Shown: positions 16,158 through 24,579 of the stretch, in pieces
Numbering within the stretch: the stretch's first letter is position 1
How the letters are laid out: every line of letters begins with the position of its first letter
Assembly: GCA_965369385.1 (NCBI GenBank)
Contig: CBDUQP010000012.1
Coordinates: 1-38,048, forward strand
Direction: 5' to 3'
Source of the DNA: CBDUQP01 sp965369385
GTDB lineage: Bacteria > Planctomycetota > Phycisphaerae > SM23-33
DNA length: 38,048 nt
Made by a program: the position numbers and the translations under genes
The notes under the pieces: generated by a model
The model's database searches: none
What the model was told of the DNA's origin: nothing
What the model saw: the letters and a program-made list of their open reading frames with translations, nothing else

Positions 16158-17972
16158 ATGACGCAGACATCTGACATACGCATCAACAGAGATGAATACC
16201 GCAACAAGGTAATGGGCTGCTGGCTTGGAAAGGCAGTCGGCGGAACGCTCGGCCAGCCGCACGAAGGCAATCCAGGCCCGCTGGAACTGACCTTCTACGA
16301 TCCAGTACCCAAAGGCGCGATTCCCAATGATGATTTGGACTTGCAGGTACTCTGGGCAGAAGTCGCCGACCGCTTCGGACCGGCGGTCGACCGGACGCAC
16401 CTCGCCAAGGGATGGATCGCACACACCGATTTCCCCTGGGACGAGTATGGCGTTGCGACGGCCAACATCGCTCGCGGGATCATGCCGCCCCTCAGCGGAC
16501 ATCACCTGAACTTTTGCGGCGACTGCATGGGAAGCCCCATCCGCAGTGAAATATGGGCCGCTCTCGCCCCCGGCGACCCGGCGCTAGCGCGGGAACTGGC
16601 ATACGAAGACGCGATCGTGGATCATGATGGCGAAGGCATCTGGGGTGAGATATTCCTGGCTGTCATAGAGTCGGCCGCTTTTGTAATGCAGGATCGTGAC
16701 CGCCTTATCGAACTCGGCCTGTCGGCAATCCCCACCGACTGCCGCACCTCGCAGGCAGTCCGGGCCACAATTGACTGGTTTGCCCAAGACGGCGACTGGA
16801 AGGCCGTGCGAGAGAACATTCTTCGCGATTTCGGCAATCCGAACTTCACCGATACCCCGCAGAACATCGCGTTCACCATTCTCGGATGGCTGGCCGGCAG
16901 CGACTTTGGCGAAGCGATCTGCATAGCAGTTAACTGCGGGCAGGACACCGACTGCACAGGAGCAACCCTGGGTGCGTTGCTCGGCATCCTTGACCCCGCC
17001 AGTATTCCCGAAAAATGGCTGGTGCCCATCAGCGACGAAGTGGTCCTGTCGTCTGAGATGAAGAACATGCACCCCCCAAAAACCATGCAGGAACTGACCG
17101 ACCTTACAGTCTCCATGGCTGGACCGATGCTTGACGCCCGCTCAAACACTGTGCGGCTGACCGAAAGCGAAACTACGCCAGCCGACCTGAACGACCTCGC
17201 ACCATATCAGACAGATCCCGCCAACAGCATGTTGCTGACAAATGACGGGCTGCGAATAGAGGCAATGTACCCCAACGGGCTGACCTTCATCCCCGGCAAA
17301 ATGACCAGTGTTCTGGTGCGATTTGCCAACAGGACAGAGGCCGCAATCGCCGCTGAAGTCAGCATCGACCTGCCCGCAAAATGGCAGCTCAACACGCAAT
17401 CCGCAAAGGAAATATCACTGGCACCAGGCGAGAGCACAAAAGTGCAATTCAACCTGACGTCCCCCGCCGACCTTCGCAAGTACCGTGAATTCTTGACGCT
17501 GGGCATTTCCGCCGGCGGCGTGACCGCACAGCATCAGTTGCCTCTCATCAGCGCCTGGCCGTGGACGATCTGTGACGGCGACACCTGCCAGAACACATGG
17601 CTGCCAGAGCGAATGGTAATGCCCAACGACCTAGCCAAACCGAACTCCAATGGCGACATCAAGATGGCCACCCGTTTCCACTTTCCGCGCAAACAGCTCG
17701 TGCGGATCATGCTGGCATCAAACGGTTCATGCGTTTTGACGCTCGATGGTAACGAGATGCTCAACTACAAGGATGGCGACTTCTGCCCAATGCCCCATCG
17801 TGGCCATCCCGGATCGTTCTGCGATGTGGAACTGACCGCAGGCTGGCACGATTTGGGCGTATCACTGACATTCAGCACCGACACTCCCCAGGCCGTCTTG
17901 TTACTGGCCGATGGCAAAGATACGCTCATAATCCACGACGTAACATTCAGTGACTGTCTTCTGAATATTTAG
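16158..17972 (+). CDS. ADP-ribosylglycohydrolase-fold protein with C-terminal beta domains
   Basis: The start at 16158 follows GGAGACAGCA; the ATG at 16146 would place the ribosome site inside the gene. The 604-aa product has a DraG-type domain (about 10-320). Its di-metal motifs are PNDDLDLQVLW (Asp about 58-60) and GQDTDCTGATLGAL (Asp263, Asp265). Two added beta-sandwich regions follow: one like NEW3/NPCBM-associated domains (about 360-470, NRTEAAIAAEVSIDLP) and one carbohydrate-binding-like (about 470-600). The known reaction of the fold is hydrolysis of N- or O-glycosidic ADP-ribose bonds. The C-terminal domains hint at a glycan- or nucleoside-related substrate. There is no signal peptide. 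Confidence 0.88.
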   Translation: MTQTSDIRINRDEYRNKVMGCWLGKAVGGTLGQPHEGNPGPLELTFYDPVPKGAIPNDDLDLQVLWAEVADRFGPAVDRTHLAKGWIAHTDFPWDEYGVATANIARGIMPPLSGHHLNFCGDCMGSPIRSEIWAALAPGDPALARELAYEDAIVDHDGEGIWGEIFLAVIESAAFVMQDRDRLIELGLSAIPTDCRTSQAVRATIDWFAQDGDWKAVRENILRDFGNPNFTDTPQNIAFTILGWLAGSDFGEAICIAVNCGQDTDCTGATLGALLGILDPASIPEKWLVPISDEVVLSSEMKNMHPPKTMQELTDLTVSMAGPMLDARSNTVRLTESETTPADLNDLAPYQTDPANSMLLTNDGLRIEAMYPNGLTFIPGKMTSVLVRFANRTEAAIAAEVSIDLPAKWQLNTQSAKEISLAPGESTKVQFNLTSPADLRKYREFLTLGISAGGVTAQHQLPLISAWPWTICDGDTCQNTWLPERMVMPNDLAKPNSNGDIKMATRFHFPRKQLVRIMLASNGSCVLTLDGNEMLNYKDGDFCPMPHRGHPGSFCDVELTAGWHDLGVSLTFSTDTPQAVLLLADGKDTLIIHDVTFSDCLLNI

Positions 17973-18106
17973 TTGAATATTGTCCTTGTCGGCCCATTCA
18001 AGTGGTGTGGAATGCAGTTGGTGGGCTGCATTTGCACTGGACGGTTATGCTCGCAAACGAAATGCCGAATAGTAGCAGCAAGCTACGAATACAAGAATTA
18101 GTCAGA

Positions 18107-18138
18107 GAAGCCACCCATACGGTTTGCCGGGTGGCTTC
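18107..18138 (+). terminator. Probable terminator downstream of the ADP-ribosylglycohydrolase gene
   Basis: GAAGCCACCC and GGGTGGCTTC form a perfect 10-bp stem around a 12-base loop, followed by CTGTCTTTTGGG. It lies 135 bases after the stop codon, so it ends a long 3' tail or a small RNA. Confidence 0.65.
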
Positions 18139-18307
18139 CTGTCTTTTGGGAAAAAGCGTGAATCGGGCGACGGCCCTTCACAACAGACGTCGCCATACCC
18201 CACACCCTGTCCAGAGGATCGGAATAAGCAATACCAACTTGAATAGGATTACGCCGGTTACTTTAAGACATTAGGCGCTTAGCAGCAACCCGACGAACGA
18301 ATGCGAG

Positions 18308-18545
18308 TGTATGCGTGTGCGAGATTTCTTTCTGGTGTGAAAGAAATCTCACACACAGAGCAGGTGAGCAGTAGAACAGGCGAACAGGTGAAAAAACAAC
18401 GCCGAACGATCGCCTGCTAGACGAATTTTAGATAGACTCGCTCACCTGCGGTCTCCTGATCACCTGTTCTACTTTCAACGAGAGCGAAATAGCCGCTCAC
18501 AGCCAGTTTTGTCTCGTGCCAGAGAAAAATCTCGCACACGTGTAT
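18308..18545. mobile_element. MITE-like nested palindrome with possible 5-bp target duplication
   Basis: Perfect 14-bp inverted ends CGTGTGCGAGATTT (18314-18327) and AAATCTCGCACACG (18527-18540) are flanked by TGTAT on both sides (18308-18312, 18541-18545). Inside are a 12-bp hairpin (18321-18350, GAGATTTCTTTC/GAAAGAAATCTC), a 22-base inverted pair (18370-18391 with 18452-18473, 3 mismatches) and GCAGGTGAGC/GCTCACCTGC. CAGGTGA-like heptamers recur on both strands. No coding capacity is seen. Confidence 0.6.
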
Positions 18546-18558
18546 ACCTGGTGTGAGC

Positions 18559-19029
18559 CTAGGATTTGGTCTTCTTCTGACTTTTTGTCCTCTTGGATGG
18601 ACCGAAGATTCGATTTCTCATAACTGCCAAAGTGACCCCCTCGGCCTTGGCGCGATGATTGACCATCTCTTTGTCGAATACCTCATCACCAAGTTCTTTT
18701 CTGGCGTAAGCTTCGATTTCAGCGGGAGTTTTGAACTCCTTCTCATACATGTACTCGCCGCCGGTTTCCTCGCATTCATCGTGGCTATAACTCCTGCAGA
18801 TGAGCGGGCGATCTTCGTATATGGAGCACTGGTTATTCTTGTCGAGATGCTTGCAGATATTCTCGACCTGCATGAACCAGTCGCCATCCTCATCAATATG
18901 GACGGTTACGCCCTCGTGGCAAAGGTACCATCGAATATTCTCGAATTCCGGGTACTCGTCGGGCGTATCTATCTGAAAGCAGAAATATCTGCAGCACTTT
19001 GCACCACACTGCTGGCATGAAAAAGTCAT
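18559..19029 (-). CDS. YkgJ-family cysteine cluster protein (putative metal or Fe-S binding)
   Basis: The 156-aa protein has the family's cysteine pattern: SCQQCGAKCC at the N-terminus, a Cys near residue 37, then ICKHLDKNNQCSIYEDRPLICRSY in the middle (CxH...C...C). The family (CxxCxxCC, PF03692) is thought to bind a metal or iron-sulfur cluster; its reaction is unknown. The C-terminus is Lys/Ser/Thr-rich (SKRTKSQKKTKS). GGAG lies seven bases before the ATG. No partner gene is adjacent. The recognised cysteine spacing makes the family call secure; function stays open. Confidence 0.9.
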   Translation of the reverse strand: MTFSCQQCGAKCCRYFCFQIDTPDEYPEFENIRWYLCHEGVTVHIDEDGDWFMQVENICKHLDKNNQCSIYEDRPLICRSYSHDECEETGGEYMYEKEFKTPAEIEAYARKELGDEVFDKEMVNHRAKAEGVTLAVMRNRIFGPSKRTKSQKKTKS

Positions 19030-19611
19030 ACATCAACTCCACTGGGTCCGACTTCCAAAACAACTCGAAGACGCCACCGGAAGCGATAGCCAGGCGGCCA
19101 AACATGGCGACATCATAACAACTCAGACGACCAATGGAAGCATCGTGTTCATAAGTCCACTTCGATTGAAACATCAATGCGAACTCCACCATCACCGGCG
19201 TCCACCAATATTCTGCTGCTTGCGGGCAAGTGGGGTTTCCAGCTCTTGCGGGATCACACGCTTCAGCGGCCTGGCCCCGAATGTGGGATCCCCTTAAAAA
19301 CGCAGTGGGCCACGATGATCGCAAGCGACCATCGCGGCCCACTGACAATTCCAAAAACGTTCCACCAGGCAGGAGACTGGCACGAACATTCACGGACCGC
19401 CCCCCGGACGGTATGAATCGATAAAATACGATAAGAAAAGGCACTCTGGATCAATACGCCAAAAGCCTGACTCCGAACCACTCTCCGATAGCATCCCCGT
19501 GCCACAAAGCGTTACCCGAAGACTCGCAGAACAGACGGGCGAACCAACAGAGAAACTTTGCCCACAGATGCCCGAAGCTACAGTAAAGGGCAGTCGGCCT
19601 TTCAACAACAG
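19030..19611. other. Intergenic, 582 bases, only a terminator seen
   Basis: No convincing coding frame is found on either strand. The long minus-strand frame that crosses 18893-19444 runs into the cysteine-cluster gene and lacks a ribosome site. The one clear structure is the hairpin at 19303-19344. Confidence 0.5.
19294..19344 (-). terminator. Strong minus-strand terminator
   Basis: Two 20-base arms (19303-19322 and 19325-19344) pair with two mismatches and a two-base spacer. On the minus strand the stem is followed by CGTTTTTAAGG, so it would end transcripts coming from the HU/IHF gene, about 270 bases upstream. Confidence 0.75.
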
Positions 19612-19944
19612 CTACGGCCTGGCGCTCTCTCCGGACGACTGAACATCGCCCGGCTGCATGCCCTTTTGAAGCTTGATTTTCATCATCCGCCCAGCTTTGA
19701 ACCGGGCCGTCCGCCTGCGTGGAATGCGAACAGGCTCGAGCGTTTTGGGATTCTGGGCTGTACGCGCGGCACGTTCCAGACTTTCGAATACCCCAAAGTC
19801 GCGGAATTCCAAGCGATTGCCCTCGCTAAGCTCACGGATGATCTCGTCCATAAAGGACTGCACAATCGCTTTCACGTCCGCGCGTTTGGTAGAGGTTATA
19901 TCCGCGATGCGTTCCACCAAGTCTCTTTTAGTAACAGTCTGCAT
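19612..19944 (-). CDS. HU/IHF-family DNA-binding protein
   Basis: The start is the ATG at 19944, preceded by GGAGAAAGGG on the minus strand; upstream in-frame codons lack a ribosome site. The 110-aa protein begins MQTVTKRDLVERIAD, a typical HU/IHF first helix. It then has GNRLEFRDFGVFES and the DNA-binding arm region RTAQNPKTLEPVRIP, followed by FKAGRMMK. RLEFRDFG is closer to IHF than to plain HU. A tail of about 15 residues beyond the fold is extra. It should act as a dimer that bends DNA. The downstream terminator suggests a single-gene transcript with a long 3' tail. Confidence 0.93.
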   Translation of the reverse strand: MQTVTKRDLVERIADITSTKRADVKAIVQSFMDEIIRELSEGNRLEFRDFGVFESLERAARTAQNPKTLEPVRIPRRRTARFKAGRMMKIKLQKGMQPGDVQSSGESARP

Positions 19945-20416
19945 GGTCGTACCCTTTCTCCAATAGGTTTGATGAATTCTAAGCATCAAAACAATGCCAG
20001 ATTCACCGATCAAAAACGGTGTCCCCACGTCAACATACATAAGTCCTGTCTTGCAGCCGCTTTGCACCGTGATTATCTCGACATTACAAATCCGTAAATT
20101 GAGTCAAAACCACGGTGGACTCTCCATTCTTCCGGGATTACGGCTGCAACGTATTTCGTAGGTACTTGCCAAGCAGTGGGTAATGTCTTGTTCAATGTGG
20201 ACAAATGCACGCCCGCATGAGCAAAACTTTCACCACTTGAAAACACAGGACCATATGAGGGGAAACCCTACAGCCGTGGGAGTACTGACGCGATACCACC
20301 AACATCTGCCCGGAATAATACCGGGCAGTGCGATAGTCAACCTCCGCAGGCAAATATGCCTACCTTCCGATATGGACTGACGAATATTCACACACGCCCA
20401 TTTCGCCGTCAAAAAA
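19945..20416. other. Intergenic, 472 bases, one small hairpin
   Basis: No gene is supported. CTGCCCGG-aataata-CCGGGCAG (20306-20328) forms a perfect 8-bp hairpin lacking a T-run. It lies about 90 bases downstream of the DUF493 stop on the minus strand and may mark its 3' end. The right promoter of the HU/IHF gene must also be in this stretch, but no clear box stands out. Confidence 0.45.
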
Positions 20417-20683
20417 CTAGAGGACCATCATAACCGCATCGTACCTGCTGAACTGATCGAACAGGGAGTTGCGTGTTGCCTCGTCAGGAACCTGAACTTC
20501 AAGCTTGATCGAAGAGTACTTACCGCCGCTGCTTACATTGGATGCAGCTACCTTGTAATCCATGCCTGCGACAACCTCATCAATCGCCGCCCGAACCATA
20601 TCCGGACACTTGCCTATCAACTTATACTCCCACTGGCAGGGGTAAGTAATCTCTGGTTGGTGCTCGCCTATATTGTCGTCCAC
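20417..20683 (-). CDS. DUF493 (YbeD-like) family protein
   Basis: A GTG start at 20683 has AGGAG eight bases before it. The GTG three codons upstream would overlap the ribosome site. The 88-aa protein contains YPCQWEYKLIGK, SSGGKYSSIKLEV and a final AVMMVL, the hallmarks of the small ACT-like DUF493 family. E. coli YbeD is a member of unknown regulatory role. The 163-bp MITE copy 2 starts only 15 bases upstream of the start codon, so the native promoter has been displaced or the MITE supplies one. Confidence 0.85.
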   Translation of the reverse strand: MDDNIGEHQPEITYPCQWEYKLIGKCPDMVRAAIDEVVAGMDYKVAASNVSSGGKYSSIKLEVQVPDEATRNSLFDQFSRYDAVMMVL

Positions 20684-20698
20684 GTCAATCACTCCTGA

Positions 20699-20861
20699 AG
20701 CAGCCCGTTGAAAAAGCTATTCCTGCTACGTGCGAGTCTTTCAATTGCGCGTCTGCGTCACGAAAACTCGACAATTCACCTGAATTGCCTTCGCTTTCGT
20801 TCCTTGATGCTCGTTGAAATCCTGCGCACTCGCGACGCAATCCATTTTTCAACGGACTGCT
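20699..20861 (+). mobile_element. MITE-like 163-bp element, copy 2
   Basis: Terminal repeats AGCAGCCCGTTGAAAAA and TTTTTCAACGGACTGCT bound 163 bp, about 90 percent identical to the reverse complement of 15784-15946. It sits between the DUF493 gene and the 3' end of the next minus-strand gene, whose stop codon lies inside the element's end. No target duplication is visible (flanks TGA and GGC). Confidence 0.88.
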
Positions 20862-21217
20862 GGCCGCATCAAGCGATCAGTGTCACCTCGAACATCTTTG
20901 GCTTCAAACCCTGACTCGATTTCCACTTCGAGCCCATCGCTCATCAGCTCGGCTCCGCTGAGCGTCTGGGCACTGCGATCGTCATCGTCCACCACCTTAT
21001 ATGATGCAGTCTCGCACAATCCTTCCAGCGTCACCCGCCACTTGCATCCCGAAGCCGCCAGCTTGCACGCCAACACCACGTTCTCAGAATGATCCACGCT
21101 GCTATACTGCAACGCAGTCCAGCCGTCCTTGTCTGCCATCGGCTTGACAGGCGTCAACAAGTGGCACATGCCGACCGCCACCATCTTGCCAAAAACATCA
21201 CATGGGTACGCTTTCAT
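20849..21217 (-). CDS. Unrecognised acidic protein, C-terminus altered by MITE
   Basis: The ATG at 21217 is preceded by AAGGAAACCAGAG; a longer frame upstream has no ribosome site. The protein has 122 residues or fewer, is acidic (VVDDDDRS, LEVEIESGFEAKDV) and contains several Cys. The segment DKDGWTALQYSS is faintly like an ankyrin repeat but no array follows. I do not recognise the family. Its last four codons and stop (TGA at 20849-20851) come from the end of MITE copy 2, so the original C-terminus is lost or changed. It could have been in one operon with the DUF493 gene before the insertion. Confidence 0.55.
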   Translation of the reverse strand: MKAYPCDVFGKMVAVGMCHLLTPVKPMADKDGWTALQYSSVDHSENVVLACKLAASGCKWRVTLEGLCETASYKVVDDDDRSAQTLSGAELMSDGLEVEIESGFEAKDVRGDTDRLMRPAVR

Positions 21218-21484
21218 CTCTGGTTTCCTTCTTCTGCAGTGGTATGCTGCTCTCGCTCGGCCGACATCGCCACTCCGCCGTGCGGTGATATTACTATGCT
21301 GATACGTCAGGATATACCTGCAACTCCCCAACACAAGCGATATTCCTGTGCAAAACTGATATTGTGAGCCTTGAATGGCGCTGCCAGCAATGCTAATCTC
21401 CAATATGAGCAATACCGGCAGCTCGCCGGAAAGAAGCAGGAATACACACCAACGAACTCAGTTCGAACAAAAAGGCTACTCAAG

Positions 21485-22549
21485 ATGGCGAAGACCAAAC
21501 CAATACGTATCGGAATCGTAGGACTAGGCCGCGCGGGAATCGGCATGCATTGCCTGGAGTTGAAGAACAGGACAAAGAAGTTCAAGATCGTCGCCGCATG
21601 CGACCCGGTGAAGGCCCGGCGTGAGAAGTTCGCCGCAGAATACGGATGCCCCACTTACCGCACGTTCGAAGAAATGCTCGCAGACGATAATGTAGAACTG
21701 ATAGACATCGCCAGCCGCACTCCCCAGCACGTTGAACAGACCCTCGCCGCCCTTAAGGCAGGCAAGAACACGTTCCTCGAAAAACCGATCAGCGAGACAC
21801 ACGCCGAGGCCAGGAAGCTCAAAGCAGCCGACGCCAAGAGCAAGGGCAACCTTTATATTCGCCACAACAGGCGATTCGAAAAAGCATTCCTGCACATTCA
21901 GGAGATCATGGCTTCGGGCATTCTCGGCGACATCTTCGAAATCCGCCTCTGCCGACACAGCTACCAACGCCGCGATGACTGGCAGACGATCATGAAGTGC
22001 GGTGGCGGGATGATGCTTAACTGGGGCCCGCATATCATCGATCACGGCCTGCGTTTACTCGAATCGCCGCTGGCCGACATGTGGAGCAACCTCAAGCTTA
22101 TCGCCGCCGTTGGCGATGCCGAAGACACGCTGAAGATAATCATGACCGGTAAAAACGGCAGGATCATCGATATCTCGATCAGCGGCGGCATGGCAGTGGC
22201 ATCTCCCGAGTGGACGATATGCGGATCCAAGGGTGTGCTCACCTGCACCGGCGACAGCATCCAACTGAAATATCTGGACCCTAAGCTCAAACTGGGCAAG
22301 TGCAAGGCCAAGGTAACGTCACCGGACCTGGACACCCCATTCGGTAATGCAGAAAAGCTGAAGTGGATCGAAAAGAACATCAAGGTACGCCCCAAGAGTA
22401 AGATGGATCACGACAGCATCTGGGATTACCTGTACGACACAATTCGAAACGGCAAGGAATTCCCCATCACGCTCGACGAGGCTATCGAGGTGATGAAAGT
22501 AGTATCGGCTGCCAAGAAAGGCACGCCATTCGATACCTCGAAGAAGTAG
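21485..22549 (+). CDS. GFO/IDH/MocA-family NAD(P)-dependent oxidoreductase
   Basis: The start at 21485 (MAKTKPIRIGIVGLG) is preferred; the frame is open further up but without family similarity. The 354-aa enzyme has a Rossmann domain with GIVGLGRAGIGMH, the family's FLEKPIS motif (Lys near residue 96) and the C-terminal GGGMMLNWGPHIIDHGL segment with the conserved His. The family oxidises or reduces sugars, inositols or sugar derivatives with NAD(P). The substrate is not predictable. The ribosome site is weak (AAAGGC). The gene is divergent from the minus-strand unit ending at 21217 and separated from it by about 270 bases. Confidence 0.93.
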   Translation: MAKTKPIRIGIVGLGRAGIGMHCLELKNRTKKFKIVAACDPVKARREKFAAEYGCPTYRTFEEMLADDNVELIDIASRTPQHVEQTLAALKAGKNTFLEKPISETHAEARKLKAADAKSKGNLYIRHNRRFEKAFLHIQEIMASGILGDIFEIRLCRHSYQRRDDWQTIMKCGGGMMLNWGPHIIDHGLRLLESPLADMWSNLKLIAAVGDAEDTLKIIMTGKNGRIIDISISGGMAVASPEWTICGSKGVLTCTGDSIQLKYLDPKLKLGKCKAKVTSPDLDTPFGNAEKLKWIEKNIKVRPKSKMDHDSIWDYLYDTIRNGKEFPITLDEAIEVMKVVSAAKKGTPFDTSKK

Positions 22550-22700
22550 ACTGCCCGCCCGCAGGCAACCGAGACTATTTTCCTGTCTGTGTGCATTCGA
22601 AAACGTTTTTTGATGTGGGCGGGCGCGTTAGTGTCGCGTCTGCCCGCATCTTCTCGTATGATGTTGACCCCGGCGAGAAACCGCCGGAATGGAGCCAACA

Positions 22701-23351
22701 ATGGACACGTCTCGCAAATGGAAATTCTACTTCGTACAGTCGCTGACCTTCGCAAGGATATGGCTTATCCTGATTTTCTTTGCGGTCAATCTCTTTGCGA
22801 ACAAGCCGCTGTCGGGGATGTGGTTCTCAGTGGCTTTCATCGCGATGGCGACGTCTGCGTTCACCGACCTGTTCGACGGCTACTTTGCCCGCAAATTCAA
22901 GGTCGAAACGCGCCTGGGGGCCTACGCCGACCCGCTTACCGACAAGGTTTTCTACCTCACAGCATTCCCCACACTGATTTACCTCGCCGGCGTCGGGCAG
23001 GGCAACGACGTGCACGCGGGCATACTGCTCGGGCTCACGATACTCTTCCTCATGCGAGATCAGTGGATATCTTTCCTTCGCTCGATCGGGGCTCTTTACG
23101 GCGTGGACGCCAAGGCCAACTGGTCAGGAAAAGCACGCACGCTGATATCTTTCCCCGCCATCGGTTTCATTTACTACCATCTGGCTGCACCGAAAGACTG
23201 GTGGCTGCAAGTGCACGTCGGCGTGGCCTACGGGTTGGAATTCGCCTGCATAGTAATCAACATCATCTCGATCTGGGTCTATTCGCGACACTACTGGCCG
23301 ACTCTGAAGAAGGAGATCAGCCTGAACAATTTTCAGGATTCTTCAAGATAA
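22701..23351 (+). CDS. CDP-alcohol phosphatidyltransferase (PgsA-like)
   Basis: The chosen ATG is the second of two; GGAGCC spans the first (22689) and sits six bases before the second. The 216-aa membrane protein has the family signature DGYFAR then GAYADPLTD (D-G-x2-A-R-x8-G-x3-D-x3-D), with the metal-binding Asp residues near 61-85, and about five to six membrane helices. Such enzymes transfer a phosphatidyl group from CDP-diacylglycerol to glycerol-3-phosphate or another alcohol. The signature fits a PgsA-like role in phospholipid synthesis. The small cupin gene follows 50 bases downstream. Confidence 0.9.
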   Translation: MDTSRKWKFYFVQSLTFARIWLILIFFAVNLFANKPLSGMWFSVAFIAMATSAFTDLFDGYFARKFKVETRLGAYADPLTDKVFYLTAFPTLIYLAGVGQGNDVHAGILLGLTILFLMRDQWISFLRSIGALYGVDAKANWSGKARTLISFPAIGFIYYHLAAPKDWWLQVHVGVAYGLEFACIVINIISIWVYSRHYWPTLKKEISLNNFQDSSR

Positions 23352-23402
23352 AGACTGATCCAAGTGCGGATTGCCCCGGCAACATGCCCAAGGGAGCATG
23401 GA

Positions 23403-23663
23403 ATGGATATCGAAGTCAGAAAACCGTCGGCCGACGAAGAAGCCCAGATGAACAAATGCCCAATCTGGGAGAAGGATGCATCCACATTCGCCTGGCATTA
23501 TGATGAATCGGAAACATGCCTGCTGATCGAAGGCGAAGTTGAAGTGACCACCGCAGACCAGGCCGTAAACTTCGGACCGGGAGACCTGGTAATCTTCCCC
23601 GCCCAACTCGACTGCACATGGAAAATCACCAAAGCGATCCGCAAGCACTACAAATTCGGCTAG
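23403..23663 (+). CDS. Small single-domain cupin (DUF861/EutQ-like)
   Basis: GGGAG lies six bases before the ATG. The 86-aa protein has the two cupin strands: WHYDESETCLLIEGEVEV and FGPGDLVIFPAQLDCTW. In DUF861 members the barrel usually binds a metal or small ligand. The end RKHYKFG is typical of this short subfamily. It probably belongs to one transcript with the phosphatidyltransferase gene. Confidence 0.87.
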   Translation: MDIEVRKPSADEEAQMNKCPIWEKDASTFAWHYDESETCLLIEGEVEVTTADQAVNFGPGDLVIFPAQLDCTWKITKAIRKHYKFG

Positions 23664-23767
23664 CCCAAACCCTTAGCACTGCGGTGTGCGTCATCTCATA
23701 TCTTGTCAGGTCCTATACATCGACTACACTCGAAACACTGGACAGCAGAGATGACAAATCACCCGAT

Positions 23768-24565
23768 CTATCCAAACAAAGGATTGTCTTCTTTCTTTGG
23801 CCAATACACTCCAATAATCACCCACGTTCCATGAGCCAAGACCGTTCCAACAAAGAAGTGAACGTCTCGGTCTGGCGCACACACCTTGTCAAGAAACTGA
23901 ACGCGTGTCGCCTCAGCGGCCTTCTCGTGGTTGCCACAATCATCGAACATCCGCCAGTAGAATGCTCCCACCTCCCAGTCCTCTGTCATCATCTTGTGCT
24001 TCCCAGTGCACTCCGGGTCATCGCATCGGAAACGATATCGGAAATACCACGGTATCTTCCTTGGCGGCGTCTTGGTCACGTCCCGGGTTTCCCATAGACG
24101 CGCCTGCTTCAACTGGGCAAGTTGACCTGCAGACCACGAAGACTCGGTGCGAGATATCTCAAGATCAAGGATCTCACGAGGCCGAATAATCCCCAAGGAT
24201 GTATTGTCCTCTTTCTGCTTGAGATACAGTTCTTCCATGGAAGCGGAAACCAAGGGGAGAATATGCTTGCCTCGCTCCACCCAATGCGGATCGAGCTTGG
24301 TCCCAATGTGTGAGGCAACAGACAAAGTCTCACAGTTCGGACGCCAACTCTCCTTGCGTTTATCCTGAGTGTGCTTCTCAGCTTCTATCTCTATCCACTC
24401 ATACTTCCGGTACTGTTCGGAGTAGGAAAGTTCGCGAAAGTTGATCGGATACAGCCTGATGAACTCCCCCTCGGAAGTGATGCCGGCCGTGCAGACGAGT
24501 TCATCGTACGTCTTTGAGGGAACTGGATACGTCTTAACCGTAATCAAGACTCTGTGCTTCTTCAT
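23768..24565 (-). CDS. Conserved protein, probable OB-fold partner of the DUF488 gene
   Basis: The 265-aa product starts MKKHRVLITVKTYPVPS, with GGGTGGGGC before the ATG; a longer upstream frame overlaps the preceding gene. The N-terminal third (ELVCTAGITSEGEFIRLYPINFREL, YRKYEWIEIEAE) is a beta-rich pattern that recurs in proteins encoded beside DUF488 genes. I recall similar proteins described as dual OB-fold, but cannot verify this. The middle has RPREILDLEI. The C-terminal third has a CDDPEC...H cysteine motif and GAFYWRMFDDCG, which may bind zinc. The gene begins 14 bases after the stop of the DUF488 fusion, so they form one transcript. Confidence 0.8.
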   Translation of the reverse strand: MKKHRVLITVKTYPVPSKTYDELVCTAGITSEGEFIRLYPINFRELSYSEQYRKYEWIEIEAEKHTQDKRKESWRPNCETLSVASHIGTKLDPHWVERGKHILPLVSASMEELYLKQKEDNTSLGIIRPREILDLEISRTESSWSAGQLAQLKQARLWETRDVTKTPPRKIPWYFRYRFRCDDPECTGKHKMMTEDWEVGAFYWRMFDDCGNHEKAAEATRVQFLDKVCAPDRDVHFFVGTVLAHGTWVIIGVYWPKKEDNPLFG

Positions 24566-24579
24566 GCCCCACCCATAAG

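Larger units (their letters stand above)
17973..18558. other. Repeat-rich intergenic stretch, no gene
   Basis: Between the ADP-ribosylglycohydrolase gene and the cysteine-cluster gene no coding frame is supported. The stretch holds a terminator-like hairpin and a ~230-bp nested palindrome (both listed). Confidence 0.6.

Noticed and set aside
18360..18473. CAGGTGA-like repeats as a CRISPR or integron array
   Set aside because: Units are 7-8 bases, irregularly spaced and in both orientations; they fit a nested palindrome instead.
18553..19020. 155-codon plus-strand frame
   Set aside because: Exactly antisense to the cysteine-cluster gene, whose CxxCxxCC pattern and ribosome site are clear.
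22589..23503. 304-codon plus-strand frame
   Set aside because: It overlaps the phosphatidyltransferase and cupin genes in another frame and is rich in Arg/Pro/His, as shadow frames are.
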